DNA from: Streptomyces alfalfae | Lineage (GTDB): Bacteria; Actinomycetota; Actinomycetes; Streptomycetales; Streptomycetaceae | Direction: 5' to 3' | Length of the DNA: 63,548 bases | NCBI RefSeq assembly: GCF_004127445.1 | Contig: NZ_QEXM01000047.1 | Span: forward strand, 1 to 63,548 | Shown here: piece by piece, positions 57,968-63,548 of the stretch | How the letters are laid out: each line of letters opens with the position of its first letter | How positions within the stretch are numbered: position 1 is the stretch's first letter | Program-made: the position numbers and the translations under genes | The notes under the pieces: model-generated | The model's input: only the letters and a program-made list of their open reading frames with translations | What the model was told of the DNA's origin: nothing | Database searches by the model: none

Positions 57968-58620
57968 CAGGCTTCGCTCCCTTCGGTCTCATTGGCCTTG
58001 GGGCCAGACACGAAGGACTCGAAGGCGGCCTTGGTGAAGACCACGTCGTCCGAGACGAGCACGTCGTACGTGTTCAGCTGGCCCGGCTCCAGGATGTGCA
58101 CCTGGGGCAGGTTGCGGGCGGAGAGCAGCGAGGCCTCGTCCGAGCGCTCGATGACCAGGAGCACGTTCTTGCGCTCACTGACCTTGCCGAGCAGGCTCTT
58201 GGCGGCCTTCGTGGAGATCTCGCCCTCGACCACGCCGGTGACGACGTGGATGCGGGAGTTGCGCGCCCGGTCGGTGAGGGCGTGACGCAGGGCGGCAGCC
58301 TTCATCTTCTTCGGGGTGCGCTGGGAGTAGTCACGCGGCACGGGGCCGTGGACGACGCCACCGCCGGCGAACTGCGGCGCACGGGTCGAACCCTGGCGCG
58401 CGCGGCCGGTGCCCTTCTGGCGGTAAGGCTTCTTGCCACCACCACGGACTTCACCGCGGGTCTTGGTCTTGTGCGTGCCCTGACGGGCCGCGGCCAGCTG
58501 CGCGACGACGACCTGGTGGATCAGCGGAATGCTGATCTTCTCGACGTCGAAGATCTCCGCGGGGAGCTCGACCGTCCCGGTCTTGTCGCCTGCCGGCGAA
58601 AGGATGTCAATGGTGCTCAT
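57967..58620 (-). CDS. rplD: 50S ribosomal protein L4
   Basis: This 217-residue L4 has the long tunnel loop (GGGKKPYRQKGTGRARQGST). In E. coli L4 also represses the S10 operon, but such control has not been shown in Streptomyces as far as I know. It follows rplC by 8 nt. Confidence 0.98.
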   Translation of the reverse strand: MSTIDILSPAGDKTGTVELPAEIFDVEKISIPLIHQVVVAQLAAARQGTHKTKTRGEVRGGGKKPYRQKGTGRARQGSTRAPQFAGGGVVHGPVPRDYSQRTPKKMKAAALRHALTDRARNSRIHVVTGVVEGEISTKAAKSLLGKVSERKNVLLVIERSDEASLLSARNLPQVHILEPGQLNTYDVLVSDDVVFTKAAFESFVSGPKANETEGSEA

Positions 58621-58628
58621 GGGTTACC

Positions 58629-59273
58629 TCAGGCCCCCTTGGCCGCGGTACGGACCAGGACGAGGCCGCCGTTCGGACCGGGGACCGCGCCCTTGATGAG
58701 CAGCAGACCCTTCTCCGCGTCAACGGCGTGGACGGTCAGGTTCTGGGTGGTGACCCGCTCGTTGCCCATGCGACCCGCCATGCGCATGCCCTTGAAGACA
58801 CGGCCGGGAGTGGCACAGCCACCGATGGAACCGGGCTTGCGGTGCACGCGGTGGGCACCGTGGGAGGCCTTGCCGCCGTGGAAGTTGTGACGCTTCATCA
58901 CACCGGCGAAGCCCTTGCCCTTGCTCTTGCCGGTGACGTCGACCTTGATACCGGCCTCGAACGTCTCGGCAGTCAGCTCCTGGCCGAGGGTGTACTCGCT
59001 GGCGCCAGCGGTACGGATCTCGACGAGGTGGCGACGGGGGGTCACGTCGGCCTTGGCGAAGTGGCCCTTGAGGGGCTTGTTCACCTTGCGCGGGTCGATC
59101 TCGCCGAAGGCGATCTGGACCGACTCGTAGCCGTCGCTGTCATTCGTACGGACCTGGGTAACGACGCAGGGCCCGGCCTTGACCACGGTCACCGGGACGA
59201 CACGGTTGTTCTCGTCCCAGACCTGGGTCATGCCGAGCTTCTCGCCCAGGATGCCCTTGATCTGCTTGGTCAT
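58629..59273 (-). CDS. rplC: 50S ribosomal protein L3
   Basis: This 214-residue L3 (GILGEKLGMTQVWDENNRVV ... HRKPGSIGGCATPGRVFKG) is an early assembly protein reaching the peptidyl transferase centre. It follows rpsJ by 14 nt. Confidence 0.99.
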   Translation of the reverse strand: MTKQIKGILGEKLGMTQVWDENNRVVPVTVVKAGPCVVTQVRTNDSDGYESVQIAFGEIDPRKVNKPLKGHFAKADVTPRRHLVEIRTAGASEYTLGQELTAETFEAGIKVDVTGKSKGKGFAGVMKRHNFHGGKASHGAHRVHRKPGSIGGCATPGRVFKGMRMAGRMGNERVTTQNLTVHAVDAEKGLLLIKGAVPGPNGGLVLVRTAAKGA

Positions 59274-59287
59274 CTTCTTCGCGCCCT

Positions 59288-59596
59288 TCAGAGCTTGATC
59301 TCGATGTCAACGCCGGCCGGAAGGTCCAGGCGCATCAGCGAGTCAACGGTCTTGGGCGTCGGGTCGAGGATGTCGATCAGGCGCTTGTGCGTGCGCATCT
59401 CGAAGTGCTCGCGCGAGTCCTTGTACTTGTGCGGCGACTTGATGACGCAGTACACGTTCTTCTCAGTGGGCAGCGGCACCGGGCCCGCGACCGACGCACC
59501 AGTGCGAGTCACCGTCTCGACGATCTTCTTCGCCGAGGAGTCGATGACCTCGTGGTCGTAGGCCTTGAGCCGGATGCGGATCTTCTGTCCCGCCAT
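59288..59596 (-). CDS. rpsJ: 30S ribosomal protein S10
   Basis: This 102-residue S10 (AGQKIRIRLKAYDHEVIDSS ... FEMRTHKRLIDILDPTPKTV) is also a NusG and NusB partner. It is the first gene of the S10 operon, with a long upstream region that holds its leader. Confidence 0.99.
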   Translation of the reverse strand: MAGQKIRIRLKAYDHEVIDSSAKKIVETVTRTGASVAGPVPLPTEKNVYCVIKSPHKYKDSREHFEMRTHKRLIDILDPTPKTVDSLMRLDLPAGVDIEIKL

Positions 59597-60100
59597 GGCT
59601 ACTTAGTAGTCCTTTGTCTCGAACGCTCTGGCTCCCGCTAGGCCCTTTTTTCTACTTCCTCCGACCCACGCGGTCGGGCGTGTCGCAGTCCCGCTCACAC
59701 AGTTCTCCCGAAGGAGAATCCCTGCTAGGGGCTGCGGCCCTGATGACCGCGGGTCCGGGGGAAGAAACCCACCGGGCGCCTGGCTGAACCACCGCGCTGC
59801 GCTTCCCGAAAGATTCCCGTACGTCCGCCGAAGCGCTGCCTACGGACCCTGTGGGGCCCTTCGGCAGATAAGGCGACGAGTACTGTGGGACTCGCTTCCG
59901 GTCCTCCCGGCGGGAGGCGCGCAGCATCGGCACTCAACCGAGCAACCATGACAGTCTGCCATACGGGGCATGCCCGGTGCCAATCGAGCCGTAGAGCGTA
60001 CCCGGTGGGTGACGGAGATCAAACCCGGGGCGGGGCCGCCACGAGGCCGTCGGGCAGGGTGAACCGTGACCGACGGCCGCCCGACGAGACGGAAAGCACC
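59597..60100. other. S10 operon leader and promoter region
   Basis: No gene is supported in these 504 nt. The half nearest rpsJ should be a structured 5' leader on the minus strand, with a UUCG hairpin at 59703-59718. I could not pick a convincing promoter; TTGGCA around 59980 with CAGACT 19 nt on is one weak option. The far end is the upstream region of the plus-strand gene at 60101. Confidence 0.5.
59703..59718 (-). ncRNA. UUCG-capped hairpin in the S10 leader
   Basis: On the minus strand TTCTCC-TTCG-GGAGAA forms a 6-bp stem with the very stable UUCG loop, about 107 nt before rpsJ. It could be part of an RNA control element for the operon. Confidence 0.55.
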
Positions 60101-61582
60101 ATGCCGAGCGAAGCACCCGCGCCGGGACCGCGCTTTGTCCCCCGCCGCCCCATCAACCCCCGATTCGCGGACGACATGGCGTCCTCGCGGGTCAGCGGCC
60201 CGGCGCAGTACGCCTCCGAGACCGCGCGCCCGGTCCGGTACCTCGCCCTGGCCGACGAGCGCGGCGTGGTCACCACGTACGTGTGGGCGTGCGACGAGGA
60301 CGACGCCGCGGGGTGGATCGTCCGCGGGGACGCCGGGACGCGGGCCCGCGACGACACCCGCTGGATGCTGGCCCTGCGCGAGGGCAAGGCGCGGGGGGTG
60401 GCGCCCACGGTGGTCCTGGCAGAGCTGGCCGCCTCACCGGCGGCGGCGCCGGGGTCGCTGACGACGGCTCCGAGCCTGGCGGGCCTGTACGGCCTGGCGG
60501 ACCTGCCGCCGCGCGCCCCTCGGTGGCGGTCGGCGCACGGAGCCCTGCTGGGCCTGGCCCTGGGCGACGCGATGGGCCACCCCCTGTCGTCCCTCTCCCT
60601 GGACCGCATCGGGGAGGTCTACGGCGCCTGGGAGTCGATGGAGCTGCCGCTGTCCGCCGACGGCGCCGTCCGTGTCTCCGACCAGACGCAGCTGTCGCTG
60701 GCGGTCGGCGAGGCGCTCGCGGGGGTGGCGGTCCCGGCCCGGCTCCCGGAGGCGGAGGCACGCCGGGCCCTGACGACGCGCGGCGCGCTCCCGGCCCCGC
60801 CGTGGCTGACCCCGCCGGCGGTGACGACGGCCCTGCGCACGCACCTGGTCCGCTGGCGGTACGCCCCGGACAACGACCGCTCCCCCGGCCGTACGACGCT
60901 GAACGCCTGCGAGGCCCTGGCGTCCCCGGTCCCCTGGCAGGAGGCGACGGCAGCCGGGTCGAAGGGCTGCGCGGCGGTGGTGCGGGCGGCCGTGGTGGGC
61001 CTGACGCCGTACCTGTCGGACGACCAGCGCTCGGGCATCGCCCAACTCCAGGCGGCGCTCACGCACGGCCACCCCACCGCCCTGGCGGCGAGCGACCTGG
61101 CGGCACACGCGGTGCACCTGCTGAGGCACCGCTGCTCCCCCGCCGACCTCCTGCCGGAGCTGCGCGCCCACGCGGAGGCGTCCCGCCACACGTACCGCGC
61201 GGACTGGCTGGGCGATCTGGCTACCCGGGCCGACGCCGCGTCGTTCACCGCGATGGGCTGGGACGAGTGCGTGGCGGCGCTGGACGCGGCGGAGACCGCC
61301 CTGCACAGCGGAGCGGAGCCCGGCAGGGCGGTGGGCGCGGCATGGACCTCCGACGACGTCCTGGGCGGCGCGCTGTACGCCTACCTGTCCACGGACGCCC
61401 ACCCCCGCTACGCCCTGCGCCGCGCCTGCCACACCTCGGGCCCCTCGGCGGCGACGGCGGCCCTGGCGGGCACGCTGGCGGGGGCCCACCGGGGACCGTC
61501 GGGGTGGCCGCCGGAGTGGGTGGCGGCGGTGGAGTACGGGGACCGGCTGGGGGCGCTGGCCGGGGCGTGGGACCGGGACTGA
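60101..61582 (+). CDS. ADP-ribosylglycohydrolase-like protein, probably inactive
   Basis: This 493-residue protein has an N-terminal region of about 140 residues without known motifs, then an all-helical domain starting AHGALLGLALGDAMGHPLSS, the DraG/ARH signature. The magnesium sites of active enzymes are lost. The usual TDDT reads SDQT (193-196), and the usual late GGDTDT reads TSGPSAAT (about 445-452). It is therefore probably a binding protein rather than a hydrolase. A GGAAA precedes the ATG; the frame is open upstream, but those starts lie in the S10 leader region. Confidence 0.87.
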   Translation: MPSEAPAPGPRFVPRRPINPRFADDMASSRVSGPAQYASETARPVRYLALADERGVVTTYVWACDEDDAAGWIVRGDAGTRARDDTRWMLALREGKARGVAPTVVLAELAASPAAAPGSLTTAPSLAGLYGLADLPPRAPRWRSAHGALLGLALGDAMGHPLSSLSLDRIGEVYGAWESMELPLSADGAVRVSDQTQLSLAVGEALAGVAVPARLPEAEARRALTTRGALPAPPWLTPPAVTTALRTHLVRWRYAPDNDRSPGRTTLNACEALASPVPWQEATAAGSKGCAAVVRAAVVGLTPYLSDDQRSGIAQLQAALTHGHPTALAASDLAAHAVHLLRHRCSPADLLPELRAHAEASRHTYRADWLGDLATRADAASFTAMGWDECVAALDAAETALHSGAEPGRAVGAAWTSDDVLGGALYAYLSTDAHPRYALRRACHTSGPSAATAALAGTLAGAHRGPSGWPPEWVAAVEYGDRLGALAGAWDRD

Positions 61583-61663
61583 GCGGCGGGGCCGCGCCGC
61601 TGGCCGCGCTGAGCCGCGCTCTGTGCTGGCGGTCGCCGACGCTCCCGCTCACGGGCCCCGGAA

Positions 61664-61873
61664 TCAGCTCCCGGCGGCGTAGGTCAGGAACTCCGCCCAC
61701 GCCGTGTCACCTACGGTGAGGCGGGGCCCCTGGATGACCTTGGAGTCACGGACGTGGACAGCGCTGGGGGCGTGGGCCACCTCGACGCAGTCGGGCTCGT
61801 TGCTGTTGCTGCTGTAGCTGCTCTTGAACCAGGCCGGTTCAGACGAGTCTCCGACGGAAGTCTTGCGGATCAT
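61664..61873 (-). CDS. DUF397 domain protein
   Basis: This 69-residue protein has the DUF397 signature (AWFKSSYSSNSNEPDCVEVA, then VRDSK and the W-x-x-F end). Such proteins are coded beside WhiJ-type regulators and are thought to act with or against them. Its ATG overlaps the stop of the XRE gene by 4 nt, so the pair is co-translated. Confidence 0.93.
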   Translation of the reverse strand: MIRKTSVGDSSEPAWFKSSYSSNSNEPDCVEVAHAPSAVHVRDSKVIQGPRLTVGDTAWAEFLTYAAGS

Positions 61874-62742
61874 GTCTCTCCCAGAACCTGCTCGATGAAG
61901 GCCTTCGACTCCCCTGGCGCGAGAGCCTGAGCCCGGATGATGCCACACCGCAGTTCGATGATGCGGAGCTGCTTCAGTTCGGAGACAGGGCGGCTGCCGA
62001 ACTCACCCTCGGACCGGCCGACCGCTGTACCGTCCCGGAACTTCAGCACCTGCATCTCACCGCTCATGCCCGCGTGATCTTCACGGGCCGTCGGCATCAC
62101 CTGGATCTCGACAGCCCTCAACTCCGCGAGCTCCAGCAGCCGTTCAAGCTGCCGTCGCAACACAAGCTTGCCCCCGACCGGGCGCCGCAGCGTCACCTCC
62201 TCCTGTACGAAGTTGAGCGCCGGGGCAGGCTTCCGCTCGAAGACCGACTGCCTGGCCAGTCGCGCGGCGACGAGTTGCTCCATGCGCTCCTGCTCCAGCG
62301 CCGGGCGGCGCATCGCGAACAACGCCCGCGCGTACTCCCGCGTCTGCAACAACCCGTGCAGGTTGTGATTGCCGTAAGCGGTCAGCTCAACTGCCTGCGC
62401 CTCCATCCGCGCCAGATCCCGAACCCTCTTCGGATACCTGGCCTCCGCCACGTCCCCCTTCATCGCCGCGACGGAGCCCCCCGCCCCCAGCACCTCATCC
62501 GCCTTGTCCAGGTACTCGGCCCGAGGAATCCGCGTCCCGCCCTCGACCTTGTAGACGAGTCCTTCCCCGTACCCCATGGCCGCAGCGAACTCGGCGGCGC
62601 GCATGCCGGCGGCCTCCCGCCGGGCCCGCAGCTGCCGCCCGACGAACGCGACGATCGCCGCGCCCTGCTCGTCCTCCGGGTCGACCTCCCAGCCGGGCTC
62701 CTCCGGCTCCCGCTCACCCTCCGCCGCCGTCGACCGTTCCAC
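61870..62742 (-). CDS. WhiJ-type XRE regulator with DUF5753 domain
   Basis: This 290-residue protein has an acidic start, an XRE helix-turn-helix (about 30-88, MRAAEFAAAMGYGEGLVYKV), and a C-terminal DUF5753 domain (about 105-285) with LHGLLQTREYARALF. It is of the WhiJ class, whose members affect development or antibiotic production in Streptomyces and have many paralogues. The partner DUF397 gene overlaps its end, and the HATPase gene is divergent. The GTG start faces a region of phased GTAC repeats, its likely operator. Confidence 0.94.
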   Translation of the reverse strand: MERSTAAEGEREPEEPGWEVDPEDEQGAAIVAFVGRQLRARREAAGMRAAEFAAAMGYGEGLVYKVEGGTRIPRAEYLDKADEVLGAGGSVAAMKGDVAEARYPKRVRDLARMEAQAVELTAYGNHNLHGLLQTREYARALFAMRRPALEQERMEQLVAARLARQSVFERKPAPALNFVQEEVTLRRPVGGKLVLRRQLERLLELAELRAVEIQVMPTAREDHAGMSGEMQVLKFRDGTAVGRSEGEFGSRPVSELKQLRIIELRCGIIRAQALAPGESKAFIEQVLGET

Positions 62743-62813
62743 GCGACCGCCTCCCGCCTCGTCGAGCCTCCGCTACGTACGGTCAACGCCGTACGCACCC
62801 GGTTCGGCTCGCT

Positions 62814-62858
62814 GTACAGCCGGTACAGCGCTGGACAGAGCCCGTACAGTCACCGTAC
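62814..62858. promoter_or_regulatory. Helically phased GTAC repeats, candidate operator
   Basis: GTACAG or close copies start at 62814, 62823, 62833 (GGACAG), 62844 and 62855 (GTACGC), at steps of 9, 10, 11 and 11 bp. The first is centred in the palindrome GCTGTACAGC (62811-62820). They lie between the XRE regulator and the HATPase gene, on about the same face of the helix. Confidence 0.6.
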
Positions 62859-62910
62859 GCAGCGGCGATGTCACTGAGCAGCGTAGAAGGAAGGGGCCAC
62901 GCTGAGTAGC

Positions 62911-63366
62911 GTGAACCGAGAAGCCGCCGAACTGGCCCGCACCACACGTCACTTCCATGTCCTGCTCTCCCCCACGCCCCGCGGGGCCCGCCTCGCGCGC
63001 CTCCTCGCGACCGAGCAGTTGCGCTCCTGGGGGCTGCCCCTGGACCCGGCCCGCCAGATCGTCGCGGAGCTGTCCGCCAACGCCGCCGCGCACGGCCGTG
63101 TCCCCGGCCGTGACTTCCGGCTGGGCCTCTACGCGACAGCCCGCGTACTCCGCGTCGAGGTCACGGACACCTGCCCCGAACGCCTTCCCTCGCCCCGGCG
63201 TCCCGAGGCGGCGTCGGAGTCGGGGCGGGGTCTGCTCCTGGTGGAAGCGCTGGCCCACCGCTGGGGCGTGGCAGAGGGCCCGTACCCCCGGAAGACCGTC
63301 TGGGCGGAGCTGAGCCTCGCGGCGCCGGAACGCGATTCCCCGTGCTCCGGTGGCGGTGGCGCCTAA
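62911..63366 (+). CDS. HATPase domain (anti-sigma-like) protein
   Basis: This 151-residue protein is of the RsbW/SpoIIAB-related HATPase_c_2 class. The N box is VAELSANAAAHG (51-62), DTCPERLP holds the G1-type Asp (about 86), and the glycine lid is ESGRGLLLVEALAHRWG (103-119). It may bind ATP and act as an anti-sigma factor or a partner of the XRE/DUF397 pair. AAGGAAGGGG lies 14 nt before the GTG, which is longer than usual. A CACGCT/AGCGTG palindrome overlaps the start codon. Confidence 0.9.
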   Translation: MNREAAELARTTRHFHVLLSPTPRGARLARLLATEQLRSWGLPLDPARQIVAELSANAAAHGRVPGRDFRLGLYATARVLRVEVTDTCPERLPSPRRPEAASESGRGLLLVEALAHRWGVAEGPYPRKTVWAELSLAAPERDSPCSGGGGA

Positions 63367-63548
63367 CCCCTGGACAACCGGGAGGGAAAGAAGCGCCAAC
63401 GGCCGTCGCGCATATGCCACGACGCCGCACCTCCGGACATACGACGGCCCCCGCCGGGACTGGCATCCCATAGGGCGAGGGCCTGACCACCAAGGAAGAA
63501 GACAGCTTCCCGGTGGACACCCGAAACCCGAGCGCGCCCACGCGCGCC
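63367..63548. other. Intergenic end with structured leader-like hairpins
   Basis: No complete gene is seen. A hairpin of about 14 pairs occupies 63446-63483. It is followed by a second (GGAAG/CTTCC with CACC/GGTG outside, 63488-63515) that covers an AAGGAAG ribosome-binding-like site and a GTG at 63513. That frame is open to the window end and may be the start of a gene. Confidence 0.4.
63446..63483 (+). ncRNA. Hairpin in a possible 5' leader
   Basis: Outer arms GGCCCCCGCC (63446-63455) and GGCGAGGGCC (63474-63483) pair with one mismatch. Inside, GGGA (63456-63459) pairs with TCCC (63466-63469). The layout looks like an RNA leader element. Confidence 0.5.

Noticed and set aside
63161..63541. 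A 126-residue minus-strand frame at the window end
   Set aside because: It overlaps the HATPase gene in antisense, has no domain, and lacks a ribosome-binding site.
63513..63548. The first 12 codons of a gene starting at the GTG at 63513
   Set aside because: Too little is visible to tell a gene from chance. The possible ribosome-binding site is 14 nt away, so it is recorded only as a finding.
1..63548. CRISPR arrays, insertion sequences, tRNA or rRNA genes, prophage or integrase genes
   Set aside because: I looked for regularly spaced repeats, transposase motifs and tRNA-like ends and saw none. The window looks like stable core chromosome.

Overview
The window is about 63.5 kb of very GC-rich chromosomal DNA that looks like Streptomyces. 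The evidence is codon use with G/C in nearly every third position, the developmental regulators BldM and WhiD, a sporulation-type sigma factor (ShbA/SigD-like), a histidine-tailed GroEL1 behind groES with CIRCE operators, and WhiJ-type XRE/DUF397 genes. Gene order agrees with what I remember of the core of the S. coelicolor chromosome around whiD-bldM-guaB and the S10-spc-alpha ribosomal cluster. I ran no database search.

Layout. (1) 1-7878: four consecutive minus-strand Ser/Thr kinase genes. The first is cut by the window edge and the third encodes a clear pseudokinase. The three complete ones share a kinase - transmembrane - extracytoplasmic domain plan. (2) 8292-19182: glpD, a nucleotide-sugar dehydrogenase, guaB3, guaB, a SigD/ShbA-like sigma factor, bldM, whiD, a LysR regulator divergent from a MOSC protein, and an SDR oxidoreductase. 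(3) 19359-29890: groES-groEL1, a lipoprotein/polysaccharide deacetylase pair, methyltransferases, an ECF42-type sigma factor with its YCII/DGPF partner, and the tsaB-rimI-tsaD operon. (4) 29862-38544: a small unknown gene, tsaE, an alpha/beta hydrolase, alr, nnrDE and acpS, then divergent coaA with a DUF389 membrane protein, and glmM. (5) 38717-59596, almost all minus strand: rplM-rpsI, a GT87-like membrane protein and a proline-rich membrane protein, truA, and the translation supercluster rpsJ to rplQ with secY, adk, map, infA and rpoA. Strong hairpins sit at the S10/spc junction, between rplO and secY, after adk, and between rpoA and rplQ. (6) 60101-63366: a degenerate ADP-ribosylglycohydrolase homologue and a WhiJ-type trio (DUF397 protein, XRE/DUF5753 regulator, divergent HATPase protein) whose shared promoter region carries helically phased GTAC repeats.

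How the genes work together. Most of the window is housekeeping: translation, secretion, t6A tRNA modification, purine synthesis, cell-wall precursors and CoA/ACP cofactors. Developmental control (sigma factor, BldM, WhiD) and membrane signalling (the kinase cluster) are interleaved. At least eight genes look leaderless, with a TANNNT-like -10 box 5-8 nt before the start codon. The best candidates for undescribed biology are the kinase/pseudokinase cluster with a common extracytoplasmic domain, the WhiJ-type trio with its phased operator, an inverted pair of perfect DnaA boxes between glpD and the sugar dehydrogenase, and three enzyme homologues whose catalytic residues are missing (GuaB3, an ADP-ribosylglycohydrolase homologue and a possible L,D-transpeptidase-like protein).
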